Assembly: GCA_031286695.1 (NCBI GenBank)
Contig: JAITTY010000004.1
Coordinates: 1 to 64,000 of the forward strand
DNA length: 64,000 nt
Source: Sphingobacterium sp.
Lineage (GTDB): Bacteria; Bacteroidota; Bacteroidia; Sphingobacteriales; Sphingobacteriaceae
Direction: 5' to 3'
Shown here: piece by piece, positions 8,891 through 17,682 of the stretch
Layout of the letters: the number at the start of each line of letters is the position of its first letter
How positions within the stretch are numbered: the first letter of the stretch is position 1
The notes under the pieces: model-generated
Told to the model about the DNA's origin: nothing
Databases searched by the model: none
The model's input: only the letters and a program-made list of their open reading frames with translations
Program-made: the position numbers and the translations under genes

Positions 8891-9076
8891 ATGAACGTAA
8901 AAAGAATATTTGGAACTATTCTCACAATATTGGGTATTGTAGGACTAATTTATACTGGCTATGAACTGATCATGAAGAGTAATGCCTATACGAATTTGGC
9001 AGTAGTCGGTATTTTGGCGCTTATTTTCTTCTCATCAGGAATAAGTCTTGTGAAGAATACTAAAGACGAGTCTTAA
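8891..9076 (+). CDS. Small two-helix membrane protein
   Basis: A 61-residue protein with two hydrophobic segments (about residues 7-26 and 34-52) joined by a short polar loop and ending in a charged tail. This layout is common among small Bacteroidota inner-membrane proteins of unknown function found near stress genes. It is followed 24 bp later by another small gene on the same strand. Confidence 0.7.
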   Translation: MNVKRIFGTILTILGIVGLIYTGYELIMKSNAYTNLAVVGILALIFFSSGISLVKNTKDES

Positions 9077-9100
9077 AGGCGGTTCATTGTAGGATTAATT

Positions 9101-9382
9101 ATGAAACAAATAAGTTTTGACGATTCACATATCTATATAGGTAGTTTTGGGAAGTTTAATTTTCGGCCATTAATGGATTGTGTCTATCTAGAGATACCGA
9201 TCTATTTTATAGATGGTGCGATTTCGATGGGTAATGTCGAAGTAATTGATCCAGTTCAAATTGTCCTTTATGTTGCTCCATATACAACAGCTGCAGGTAC
9301 AGCGATAAAAGCCAAAACGTGGGTTTTAGTATGTATTGAAAATTCGGATGTATGGAAAGTTTCTGAAAAATATAATGTTTAA
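9101..9382 (+). CDS. Hypothetical protein, 93 residues
   Basis: A soluble, beta-rich protein with no signal peptide and no family I recognise (MKQISFDDSHIYIGSFGKF at the start, KTWVLVCIENSDVWKVSEKY at the end). It is probably co-transcribed with the small membrane protein 24 bp upstream and ends before a good terminator at 9417-9446. Confidence 0.6.
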   Translation: MKQISFDDSHIYIGSFGKFNFRPLMDCVYLEIPIYFIDGAISMGNVEVIDPVQIVLYVAPYTTAAGTAIKAKTWVLVCIENSDVWKVSEKYNV

Positions 9383-9416
9383 TATAAATTAGATTAGGTC
9401 TTTTGCTAAAAATTAG

Positions 9417-9446
9417 TGAAGGCCGAATTATCAAGTCCGGCCTTCA
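9417..9446 (+). terminator. Hairpin terminator between convergent genes
   Basis: TGAAGGCCG and CGGCCTTCA form a perfect 9-bp stem with a 12-nt loop, 34 bp after the stop of 9101-9382 and upstream of the end of the minus-strand ferritin-like gene. Confidence 0.7.
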
Positions 9447-9555
9447 TACACGAATTTTACTTAATATAGTTGAGAATGTAAATAACAAATATATACCTAT
9501 CCTTGTTTTCGTAAAAAGCCTTTAGCTCGTCGTGAAGACTTTTGCTGTATTTCGA

Positions 9556-10119
9556 CTATTCTTGGGCAGCTTTGTCGTTTACAAAACCACCTGCTATCCC
9601 TGTCAATGCTTCGTCGGTATCCTTTTCATTATCTAAGGTTTTTTGGAGCAGTGTAGCTACATCGTCGTGTCCCATCGTTTCTGCAAATGTACGAAGAGTA
9701 CCGTAAGTAGCGATCTCGTAGTGTTCTACTTTTTGTGCGGCAAGGATGAGACCTGCGTCTCTGGTAAAAGTATCCTTTTCTGTGTCAGAAATGATCGAGT
9801 CGGCTTCATCAAGCAAACCTTGCATGGCGTCACATTTTTTAGCAACAGCTTTTTCTCCCAATTGCTCAAATACCTGTTCAAGAGTGTCTATATGTTTCTG
9901 AGTTTCCTTGGTATGCTTTTCAAAAGCAGCGGCGAGTTTTTCGCTAGTTGCAGCTTGCTGCATTTTGGGTAAAGCTTTCACTAAGTGTTTCTCTGCCCAA
10001 TAAATGTCTTTTAGTTCATCGACGAAAAACTCGTGGAATTCACTGTCTTTCATTTTTCCTGTATTACCAGAAGGTTTTTTTGTGGCATTTTTTGCCGGTT
10101 CAGATTTCGTTGTTGCCAT
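9556..10119 (-). CDS. YciF/YciE-type ferritin-like (DUF892) protein
   Basis: A 187-residue protein with a Lys/Ala-rich N-terminal extension and a four-helix DUF892 bundle. The bundle has metal-ligand-like Glu/His positions: FFVDELKDIYWAEKHL, EKHTKETQKHIDTLEQVF and KVEHYEIATYGTLRTFAE. YciF-type proteins are stress-induced and structurally ferritin-like. I chose the start at 10119 (MATTKSE), which is where homologues begin, over the longer frame from 10161. It is divergent from the catalase gene, fitting a shared oxidative stress response. Confidence 0.88.
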   Translation of the reverse strand: MATTKSEPAKNATKKPSGNTGKMKDSEFHEFFVDELKDIYWAEKHLVKALPKMQQAATSEKLAAAFEKHTKETQKHIDTLEQVFEQLGEKAVAKKCDAMQGLLDEADSIISDTEKDTFTRDAGLILAAQKVEHYEIATYGTLRTFAETMGHDDVATLLQKTLDNEKDTDEALTGIAGGFVNDKAAQE

Positions 10120-10381
10120 AATAAAAATTTTAAGTGTTACTTCATAGATAACCCTGCCCAAACCACTTTAGTTCAATAAAAGAAATCTAGCGCTTAATTT
10201 ATTTAAAAACCAGCGGTGTTTTCTCAAATCCCTTCATCGAACGGTAAATGTAAATACCTGTCAAACTTTTCAGACTTTGGCTTTGTTCACCTGGTGGATC
10301 TAAGTAAAATAGTACGGTATATAAGAATTAAGACCTGCCATGGGAAAGATTATACTAGTATAAAACAGAACAGCATTGGAT

Positions 10382-12496
10382 ATGAAAAAAGAAAAGAATT
10401 TAAAAACTGCTGAGATAGATCAGCATTTAGTGGACAATTCCCAGCAGATTATGACCACCAATGATGGTGTGCCTATTTCCGACAACAACAATACCTTAAA
10501 GGCGGGTGAGCGGGGGCCATCATTACAACAGGACCATATTTATTTTGATAAGCTGATGCATTTTGACCGTGAACGTATACCAGAACGTGTCGTTCATGCG
10601 CGTGGATCAGGAGCTCATGGTATTTTCGAAGCCACAGCTGACCTATCCCAATATACGAGCGCAGCATTTTTAAAAAAAGGAACAGTAACGCCTCTTTTTA
10701 CAAGGTTTTCAACAGTAGCGGGCTTCAAAGGTTCTACCGACCTTGCAAGAGATGTACGAGGTTTCTCTGTTAAATTCTATACCGAAGAAGGCAATTACGA
10801 TCTCGTTGGGAATAATATTCCAGTTTTTTTTATTCAGGATGCGATGAATTTTCCAGATCTCATCCACGCCGTAAAACCAGAGCCGAACAACGAAATACCG
10901 CAGGCGGCATCTGCACATGACACCTTTTGGGATTTTGTATCACTGATGCCCGAATCTGCGCACATGATCATGTGGACGATGTCAGATCGTGCCATTCCCC
11001 GCAGTTTAAGGATGATGGAAGGTTTTGGTGTCCATACGTTTAAATTTGTGAATGCTCAAGGTAAAGGCACGTTCGTTAAATTTCATTGGAAACCCAGATT
11101 AGGAGTACATTCAGTCGCATGGAACGAAGCTCAAAAGATCTCAGGATTTGATGCTGATTTTCATCGGAGGGATCTCTACGAAGCTATTGAAAGGGGCGAT
11201 TTTCCGCAATGGGATCTCGGCGTTCAATTAATTCCTGAGGCTGATGAATTTAAATACTCGTTTGACATTCTTGATGCGACAAAGATTATTCCAGAGGAAC
11301 TGGTGCCTGTTCAGATTATCGGAACGATGACACTAAATCGCAACCCAGAGAATTTTTTTGCAGAGACCGAACAAGCGGCTTTCGATCCCGGAAGGTTAGT
11401 GCCAGGTATAGATGTTTCGGATGATCCGCTTTTGCAAGGGCGAATATTTTCCTACATGGATACCCAAAATTATAGATTAGGTGGTCCAAATTTCCATGAG
11501 CTTCCTATCAATCGTCCAGTGACCGGCAAACATAATAACCAAAAAGATGGTTTTGCGCGATCTGAGATCCCTAAAGGTGCTGTGAGTTATTTCCCTAATA
11601 GTAAAGCTGTGGGTTGTCCTTATCACGCAATGCTCAATGATGGGGTAGGATTTGAGTCCCACAAGCAACCTATTGATGGCTCGAAAATTAGGGCTCGCTC
11701 AGATTCCTTCGCAGACCACTTTACACAAGCAAGACTATTTTTTAATTCACAAAGCCCAGAAGAACAGGATCACATGGTCAATGCCCTGAGTTTTGAGCTT
11801 TCGAAAGTAAATGATGTCAATATACGAAAGCGAGAACTGGCTATTTTGAATCAGATAGATCCGAGATTAGCAAAAAATGTTGGTACAAACCTCGGGCTTA
11901 CACCGCCAAAAGAACTTGATCCATTAACCCTCAAATTCGCACGGCAAAACCATCCTCAATATCCTCTTAAACCAGTCAAACCAGAAGTTGATAAGTCTGT
12001 TGCTTTGAGCATGCAAGTAAAAGACGGCGAGGGTACAATCAAGAGTAGGAAGGTTGCTTTCCTTGTTGATAATGGGGCTAGCAAATCCTCGATAGATAAA
12101 ATGAAAACAGCACTTGAAAGCGAAGGAGCACAAGCCGTGCTAATCGCATCTCATGTCGGAAAGATCAAGTTCATGGAAGGGACAGAAGAAGATATCCAAC
12201 ATTCCTATCTTACAGAGGCCTCAGTTTGTTACGATGCGTTCTTCACACCAGCAGGCGAATCAGTAAAGACTCTAGCGCAAAATGCCGATTATCTACATTT
12301 TATCAATGAAGGTTACCGACACTGTAAGGTCCTTGCATTTGCAAAAGATGCTGAAGGGTTAGCTGAACGATCATTTATTAAAAAAGATAAAGGCGTTATT
12401 TTCGAAAGCAAGGACAATTTAACAGCAGATTTTATAGCGGTAATGAAAGGCCACCGTGTTTGGGAGAGAGAAAAATCAAGAAAAGTGCCTTCTTGA
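10382..12496 (+). CDS. katE: Large-subunit catalase (KatE/HPII type)
   Basis: A 704-residue haem catalase that breaks hydrogen peroxide into water and oxygen. The distal His lies in RVVHARGSGAHG, the Asn in LVGNNIPVFFIQDA, and the haem-ligand Tyr in RIFSYMDTQNYRLG. After residue about 520 there is a C-terminal flavodoxin/DJ-1-like domain (KVAFLVDNGASKSSIDKM), which marks the large-subunit clade. No signal peptide, so cytoplasmic. The ATG at 10382 is chosen over an in-frame TTG 6 bp upstream. A long perfect hairpin follows the stop directly. Confidence 0.96.
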   Translation: MKKEKNLKTAEIDQHLVDNSQQIMTTNDGVPISDNNNTLKAGERGPSLQQDHIYFDKLMHFDRERIPERVVHARGSGAHGIFEATADLSQYTSAAFLKKGTVTPLFTRFSTVAGFKGSTDLARDVRGFSVKFYTEEGNYDLVGNNIPVFFIQDAMNFPDLIHAVKPEPNNEIPQAASAHDTFWDFVSLMPESAHMIMWTMSDRAIPRSLRMMEGFGVHTFKFVNAQGKGTFVKFHWKPRLGVHSVAWNEAQKISGFDADFHRRDLYEAIERGDFPQWDLGVQLIPEADEFKYSFDILDATKIIPEELVPVQIIGTMTLNRNPENFFAETEQAAFDPGRLVPGIDVSDDPLLQGRIFSYMDTQNYRLGGPNFHELPINRPVTGKHNNQKDGFARSEIPKGAVSYFPNSKAVGCPYHAMLNDGVGFESHKQPIDGSKIRARSDSFADHFTQARLFFNSQSPEEQDHMVNALSFELSKVNDVNIRKRELAILNQIDPRLAKNVGTNLGLTPPKELDPLTLKFARQNHPQYPLKPVKPEVDKSVALSMQVKDGEGTIKSRKVAFLVDNGASKSSIDKMKTALESEGAQAVLIASHVGKIKFMEGTEEDIQHSYLTEASVCYDAFFTPAGESVKTLAQNADYLHFINEGYRHCKVLAFAKDAEGLAERSFIKKDKGVIFESKDNLTADFIAVMKGHRVWEREKSRKVPS

Positions 12497-12540
12497 TGTA
12501 TAACAAATAGTTCTTCGTTAGAAGAACTATTTGTTATACA
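12497..12540 (+). terminator. Perfect 20-bp hairpin directly after katE
   Basis: Twenty bases immediately after the catalase stop are repeated as an exact inverted copy around a GTTA tetraloop (arms 12497-12516 and 12521-12540). It starts at the base after the stop codon. It probably ends katE transcription or protects the mRNA end. The next gene begins 60 bp later. Confidence 0.8.
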
Positions 12541-12599
12541 ATCGAATAGAAGTAAGGCTGGAAATCAAAAATTGTTTGTATTTATTTATAGGAAGTAGT

Positions 12600-13463
12600 A
12601 TGAAAAAAGTAGCAAGTAAAAAGATTCGACCACTGCAAAAGCAAAAGCGACCGGGATTGGAAATAAATATGGCACCAGTTCCTGACACATCTCCATTAAA
12701 GTATCCTGCAGAAGGAAAATTAAAAAATAAGGTAGCGTTGATTACGGGCGGAGATAGCGGCATTGGCAAAGCTGTAGCGTTGTTATTTGCGAAGGAAGGA
12801 GCTGATATTGTTATTGCTTATCTAAGTGAATCAAAAGATGCAAAACAAACCAAGAAAGAGGTTGAATCCTTCTCTAGAAAATGCACGCTGATTAAAGGTG
12901 ATTTGGGAAATGAAAATAACTGTAAAAAAGTAATTGATTTTACGATAAAAACGCATAAGAAAGTTGATATTATCGTTAATAATGTAGGTCTTCATTGGGA
13001 AACAGCATCAATTGAAAAAATTACCACTGAACAGTTACACAAGACTTTTCAGAATAATTTCTTTTCCTATTTCTGGATTACGAAGTATGCCATAGCTTAT
13101 CTTAAGAAGGGGGCAAGCATCATTAATACATCGTCTGTAACTGCTTATCGAGGCAGTCCAAAGTTGATCGATTATTCTGCAACAAAAGGTGCCATAATTT
13201 CTTTTACACGAAGCTTGTCAGCAAATCTTATCGCTAAAGGAATTAGGGTCAATGCTGTCGCCCCAGGTCCCGTATGGACTCCATTGATAGCAGCTTCATT
13301 TGACCCTAAAAAGAATTCCGAATTTGGAAGCGACTCTCCCATGGGAAGGGCAGGAATGCCGAATGAAATTGCACCAAGCTTTCTATTTCTAGCTAGCGAA
13401 GATTCACGTTTTATGAGCGGTCAAGTTTTACATCCCAATGGCGGAGAAATTGTCAATGGCTAG
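12600..13463 (+). CDS. Short-chain dehydrogenase with N-terminal extension (stress SDR)
   Basis: A 287-residue classical SDR. A basic 45-residue extension precedes TGGDSGIGKA (cofactor loop); catalytic Ser-Tyr-Lys are in SSVTAYRGSPKLIDYSATK; APGPVWTPL is the substrate-side loop. The extended N-terminus and the position after catalase match the YhdF/GsiB-like stress dehydrogenases of many bacteria; the substrate is unknown. The NNAG motif reads NNVG. The ATG at 12600 is chosen, since the longer frame would start inside the katE hairpin. The gap to 13684 (about 220 bp) contains nothing I can support. Confidence 0.88.
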   Translation: MKKVASKKIRPLQKQKRPGLEINMAPVPDTSPLKYPAEGKLKNKVALITGGDSGIGKAVALLFAKEGADIVIAYLSESKDAKQTKKEVESFSRKCTLIKGDLGNENNCKKVIDFTIKTHKKVDIIVNNVGLHWETASIEKITTEQLHKTFQNNFFSYFWITKYAIAYLKKGASIINTSSVTAYRGSPKLIDYSATKGAIISFTRSLSANLIAKGIRVNAVAPGPVWTPLIAASFDPKKNSEFGSDSPMGRAGMPNEIAPSFLFLASEDSRFMSGQVLHPNGGEIVNG

Positions 13464-13683
13464 TTAACGAATAACTCGTCATCAGATCTGCAAGTCGTCT
13501 AGGGGTGGAAAGCTCCTTTCTTGTTTAAATAGGCACGAGAACAATAATAATGTTTCTTCTAATATTGATCATTCTGAGGCTCTCGGGTAGAAGAGGGGTT
13601 CGGCAGTTAACTCTTTTTGAGGTTGCGAGCTTCTCTTTTCAACTTTTTTCAAATAAAGTACAGGCAAAGATACTACAGGATTA

Positions 13684-14658
13684 TCAGATGATGATAACCA
13701 AGCGTTTTCCTCCATCAATATTAATATCCCAAGCTGTTTCGATGTCTTTTAGCGGAATTTTTACTGTATCAATCGTTAGTTTAGCCTCAGCTGCAAGCTG
13801 GAACATTTCGGGAAGTATTCTATCAATAAGTAGCTTCATTTCTTCTCGGGTCCATGATCCAAGGCCAGAACCTGAAATTTGGATATCAGTACTGCGTAAA
13901 ACAGAAGATGATAATGTAATCGTATCGTTCATCATCCCTCCAACGGTAACATAACGTGTACGGTGCGAAAACGAGCCATTACCTTTCAGTGCTGATAAAA
14001 TAAGTTCTGCACTCTGTCCCCATAAATAATCAATAACGACATCGATCGGAATTTGATTGTGGCTGTTTTTTAATTGTTCTAAAAAGGCTTCGCTATCCTG
14101 TTTAAGGTTGATAATTTCATCTGCACCTAAGGCCAATAATTCTTTTAAAGCCGATTCATTTCGACCCGTTACAATTACTTTTTTTGCGCCGTAAAATTTG
14201 GCAATCTGCACAGCAATTTTCCCTGTTACACCTGTCGCACCATTGATTAAAACCGTTTCTCCTGTTTTTAAGCCAGCCCTGAAAAGTAATGCAGGGGCGG
14301 AACCCATTACTGCATTTGGTAGGGCGGCAGCCGTTGCATCATCAATGTTTTCCGGTAGTTTCACTATTCTATTTTTATCTACGATTGCCTTTTCTGCAAT
14401 CATTCCACTGATACCTATTCCGTATACCCGAGTTCCATCCTCCAGAAAACCGATGCCATCTCCACCGACAACCTTTTCCTTAAATATTTCGTTCTGTGTG
14501 GAATAATGTTTACCGCTTGCTTGCATTTTGTCAAGGTTTTTTACGGCAGATGCCTTTACCAAAATCAATAACTCATTTTCGCTCTGAACCTTTGGTTCCG
14601 GAAATTCTTTTGTATATTTTGGCAATTCACCTTTTTGGAATACTACTGCTGCTTTCAT
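13684..14658 (-). CDS. MDR-family zinc-independent oxidoreductase (quinone-reductase-like)
   Basis: A 324-residue medium-chain dehydrogenase/reductase. The N-terminal GroES-like fold is followed by a Rossmann domain with GATGVTGKIAVQIAKFYGAK and VTGRN, favouring NADPH. There are no structural zinc cysteines, so it belongs with quinone oxidoreductase/enoyl reductase-like members. A Crp-like regulator is encoded 65 bp upstream in the same direction and probably controls it. Confidence 0.88.
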   Translation of the reverse strand: MKAAVVFQKGELPKYTKEFPEPKVQSENELLILVKASAVKNLDKMQASGKHYSTQNEIFKEKVVGGDGIGFLEDGTRVYGIGISGMIAEKAIVDKNRIVKLPENIDDATAAALPNAVMGSAPALLFRAGLKTGETVLINGATGVTGKIAVQIAKFYGAKKVIVTGRNESALKELLALGADEIINLKQDSEAFLEQLKNSHNQIPIDVVIDYLWGQSAELILSALKGNGSFSHRTRYVTVGGMMNDTITLSSSVLRSTDIQISGSGLGSWTREEMKLLIDRILPEMFQLAAEAKLTIDTVKIPLKDIETAWDINIDGGKRLVIII

Positions 14659-14723
14659 CTTAATAATTTTAAGACAAAATTAGAGACTGGCATAACCTTC
14701 AGCAATAACATTTGTTATCAAAT

Positions 14724-15296
14724 CTATTTTTTCAATATTTTACTTTTGATCCGGCTTAGGTGTACGGTAGAAATTCCCAGATAGGAGGCGATGTAATGCT
14801 GTGGAACTCGTTTTACAATTTCAGGTCTTTCTTTTAATAAATTTAGATACCGCATTTGTGGGGTATCCCTGACCATTGAGAAGAAATATTTCATATAATT
14901 GAAAGTCCGATCAAAAATTTTATCAATAAACATATCCCTCAAATGAGGATTTTCTTTGATTTCCTCGATTATCCGATCCAAATCCCTTTTGTGTATCCAC
15001 CATAAAATACTCGGCTCAATAGTTTCAATATTTGTAGGGCTCGGAATATTTTTACGGAAGCTTTCGATTGAGCCAACTGTTTCATTTTCCAGGAAAAACT
15101 GGCACGTGATATCTTTTCCATTGCCATTGAACCACACACGGATGCAACCTTTTTCAATCAGGAACATTCTTTTAGAGACTTCACCTTCGTTTAAAAGTAT
15201 GGTTTTGGCGGGAGCCTCCATACGCTTAAAACAGCTTGTATAATCATCCCATTTATCTGTATCAAGCTGAAATGTATTTTTAAATTGTTGAAACAT
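14724..15296 (-). CDS. Crp/Fnr-family regulator
   Basis: A 190-residue protein with a cNMP-binding-like barrel (ILLNEGEVSKRMFLIEKGCI, WFNGNGKDITCQFF) and a C-terminal HTH (VPQHYIASYLGISTVHLSRIKSKI). Residues that bind cAMP in E. coli Crp are not conserved, as is usual for Bacteroidota paralogues. It sits upstream of and co-directional with the MDR gene, a pairing often seen where the regulator senses redox or an electrophile. Confidence 0.88.
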   Translation of the reverse strand: MFQQFKNTFQLDTDKWDDYTSCFKRMEAPAKTILLNEGEVSKRMFLIEKGCIRVWFNGNGKDITCQFFLENETVGSIESFRKNIPSPTNIETIEPSILWWIHKRDLDRIIEEIKENPHLRDMFIDKIFDRTFNYMKYFFSMVRDTPQMRYLNLLKERPEIVKRVPQHYIASYLGISTVHLSRIKSKILKK

Positions 15297-15467
15297 TTTA
15301 AATCGCAGTTATTTTGAATTTAATATCATAATAGCGCCACAGTTAGTACAGTATCGCCAAGTTGCCAATATGTTGTGTGCTCGGAAAATCTATCAATCGT
15401 CGTGTTGATTGCCTTAATTACCTTTCTCATGCTTATTCAGATTTTAATACTATCAAAGATATAATGT

Positions 15468-15580
15468 TGACCTCCCCCCACAAAACATGACATTTTAAAA
15501 ATAGAGAATTCGTCGTGAATTACTAACTTTAAATAGGAGAAGAAACGATGAAAAGATCAAAGTTTACCGAGGCAAATTGA
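15468..15580 (+). mobile_element. IS3-family left-end stub
   Basis: TGACCTCCCCCCACAAAACA looks like the terminal inverted repeat of an IS3 (IS407-group) element. At the spacing expected for orfA, an ATG at 15548 opens MKRSKFTEAN and then stops; MKRSKFTEAQ is the usual start of such OrfA proteins. Everything downstream is missing. The remaining parts of the gap (15297-15467 and 15581-15631) show nothing else. Confidence 0.6.
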
Positions 15581-15631
15581 CCCTTTTTAATAAAGCCATA
15601 AAACTAAATAATATTGAATTTATATATTATT

Positions 15632-16351
15632 TCAGTCTTTCGAATATTTTGGCATCGGCCAATTATATTCCAATCCTTCTGATGATATTGTTTTAAGTGT
15701 TTTCTGGTCTACTTTAAATTTTCTTTGAATCTCGGCCTTGAACTTTTTTGCCAGTTGATGCTGATAAATATCATTCTTCTCTGCGTTACTAAAGCTCGTC
15801 AATGGATACTTTCTTTCTGCCTCTTGCATCGACTTGTCCTCAGCTTGGATAATCTCCTTAAATATCTCTTTTCGAATTTCAAGTGTAAGTGATTTGCGAT
15901 AAGATGGTGCATTTTCCGGAGGAGGAATTTTGAAATACTGTGCAGCTACGGTAGGTTCATCATCGTTTTTAGCCTTTGAGAGCCTTGCGACCCATTGTCC
16001 CATACCGCTTTGACTGTGCTCTTCCGTTTGAAATAGAAATAGACTGACTGCATTCGGGCTTGGCTCACTATTCTTTATAGAATCATAAAGATGGAGTAGG
16101 AGCTGTTTATTGTTTTCATCATTTAATCCATCGTCACCCTTTAATATGATGTTGGCTCTATATAAGGTTTTTGTCGGTGTTCTAGAAATGGTTGTTGCTG
16201 ATACCGTGTATCCGCTTAGTTTAATAGGTGCCTTTATACTTATTTCATCATTAGTTTTTTCTGTCAACTCAGTAGACTCAGTTGTTTCTGAATTTAGACA
16301 GCTAGCAAAAAGTATTGTTGCACTTAGGGATATGAATAAAAATCTTTTCAT
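15632..16351 (-). CDS. Lipoprotein of unknown function
   Basis: A 239-residue protein with a lipoprotein signal (LSATILFASC, lipidation at about Cys18) and a Ser/Thr/Glu-rich linker. The mature part is predicted soluble and alpha/beta. A central region (LLHLYDSIKNSEPSPNAVSL, then GMGQWVARLSK) resembles proteins with a DUF4875-like layout, but I cannot assign it with confidence. Likely anchored in the periplasm or outer membrane. Confidence 0.75.
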   Translation of the reverse strand: MKRFLFISLSATILFASCLNSETTESTELTEKTNDEISIKAPIKLSGYTVSATTISRTPTKTLYRANIILKGDDGLNDENNKQLLLHLYDSIKNSEPSPNAVSLFLFQTEEHSQSGMGQWVARLSKAKNDDEPTVAAQYFKIPPPENAPSYRKSLTLEIRKEIFKEIIQAEDKSMQEAERKYPLTSFSNAEKNDIYQHQLAKKFKAEIQRKFKVDQKTLKTISSEGLEYNWPMPKYSKD

Positions 16352-16455
16352 CGTAGTATTTTTTAATATGTGCCTTGGTTAAATTTCATGTTTTCGATTT
16401 TAAACAAGCTAAGGTTTCCTGTACTCTAAGCTATTTAAAGTTTAAATGCTCTGTT

Positions 16456-16683
16456 TTAATAGGGGCGTTTTCCACCGAGCCATCTCATAAGTCCGTCACT
16501 GCCGAAAAGAAAAAATACAATTAAACTACCTATGATGATAAACAATAGCATACACCCAAAAGTATTGGCTTCTAGTTTGCTTCTTTCGTCGTCTGTCATA
16601 TTTGCCACTCGACGGTAATGATCTTCCCTTAATTTGCGACTACCATATTTCGTATTCGGATTATAAGGTTTTCTTTGCGTCAT
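16456..16683 (-). CDS. Small membrane protein, 75 residues
   Basis: It starts with a basic segment (MTQRKPYNPNTKYGSRKLRE) and has one or two hydrophobic helices near residues 43-62 (GCMLLFIIIGSLIVFFLF), then a short basic tail. Family not recognised. It lies between the lipoprotein gene and a divergent SHOCT-type membrane protein. Confidence 0.65.
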   Translation of the reverse strand: MTQRKPYNPNTKYGSRKLREDHYRRVANMTDDERSKLEANTFGCMLLFIIIGSLIVFFLFGSDGLMRWLGGKRPY

Positions 16684-16819
16684 GTTGTAGCAGATGGGTA
16701 TAAGATTAAATAGAATCTATTAGCAAATCTCAGCCTTTCTTTTACTTTCTCCTTACGGGTTCCCGTATAATTTCATTTTAAACAAGCTTTAGTTTTGCTT
16801 CAAGTTATTATAAAGAACA

Positions 16820-17422
16820 TTGACAATGGAAATATTTTTAGGATGGATTATCTTTTCGTTAGCAGTGGGTGCTATTGGTGTTAATAGAAATATAGGTTTT
16901 GCCGGAGCATTCTTTCTTTCATTATTCCTATCTCCGGTTATTGGACTCATTTTTACTCTGGTGTCTAAATCAGACGAGCAACTCAGATTTGAAACAGAAT
17001 TACTTTCACATGCAAAAAAGCAAACCGATGGTATCTTAAATACTGGTCATAAATCATTTACAGATGAGTTATTTAAACTTAAGACATTGTTGGACTCCGG
17101 TCTGATTAGCAGAGAGGAGTTCGAATCGGAAAAAGAGAATTTAAGACGAAATGCCCCTATTAAGAAAACGGTGCTCGCGTTATATTGCTCGCAAACTCCA
17201 AGTATGTCGGGAACACTGATGGTAAGAGTGGGGGATATAGGAGGTTTCGTTACTTTACCTTGGAGTAAGAATGATGCAATAGATTTCAATGTTCAGACAG
17301 ATGAAGTGAAAGTGGTGATTAGTCCTAAATCAGTATTCGCGAGCGAAAAGACCGTATATCTTAAAACTATCAAAGATGAAGCTGCTTATTACGATATTTT
17401 TGAAGTCTATAGCAGGTTATAG
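16820..17422 (+). CDS. Membrane protein with SHOCT-like domain
   Basis: A 200-residue protein with two N-terminal membrane segments (residues about 3-20 and 25-48). These are followed by a SHOCT-type short helical domain (ELFKLKTLLDSGLISREEFE, about residues 78-105) and a C-terminal domain rich in beta strands (MVRVGDIGGFVTLPWSKND). SHOCT domains are short modules that often sit at the end of membrane proteins and may mediate oligomerisation. Function unknown. Confidence 0.75.
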   Translation: MTMEIFLGWIIFSLAVGAIGVNRNIGFAGAFFLSLFLSPVIGLIFTLVSKSDEQLRFETELLSHAKKQTDGILNTGHKSFTDELFKLKTLLDSGLISREEFESEKENLRRNAPIKKTVLALYCSQTPSMSGTLMVRVGDIGGFVTLPWSKNDAIDFNVQTDEVKVVISPKSVFASEKTVYLKTIKDEAAYYDIFEVYSRL

Positions 17423-17478
17423 AATATTAGAATAAAGCGGCTATGAAGAAACATACTTTATAAATAAATTTCAAAATT

Positions 17479-17613
17479 ATGTCACTAAAACCAGGACCAA
17501 AAAGAATTGCCGAATCGACAGGCAAACCAGACAGACGCCAAAGAGATAACAAAGAGACTCCAGGCAATACTCCTTCTTTACTTCCTCCAAAAAGACAACA
17601 AGGGAAGAAGTAG
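17479..17613 (+). CDS. Small basic proline-rich protein, 44 residues
   Basis: ATG at 17479 opens MSLKPGPKRIAESTGKPDRR and continues Pro/Lys/Arg-rich to QQGKK-stop. It lies just before a strong hairpin at 17625-17658 and 56 bp after the membrane protein gene, which suggests a real transcript. No family known to me. Length and composition leave real doubt. Confidence 0.45.
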   Translation: MSLKPGPKRIAESTGKPDRRQRDNKETPGNTPSLLPPKRQQGKK

Positions 17614-17624
17614 TATTTTTTCAT

Positions 17625-17658
17625 AATACACAATGCAAAGTTATTTGCATTGTGTATT
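17625..17658. terminator. Bidirectional hairpin terminator
   Basis: A perfect 14-bp stem (AATACACAATGCAA / TTGCATTGTGTATT) with a 6-nt loop lies between genes converging from both sides, with T-rich sequence before it and A/T-rich sequence after it. Confidence 0.8.
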
Positions 17659-17682
17659 TAAATATTCTAAGGATCCTAATGC

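Noticed and set aside
10473..12133. Antisense frames inside katE
   Set aside because: Overlap a clearly intact catalase gene and look like out-of-frame shadows.
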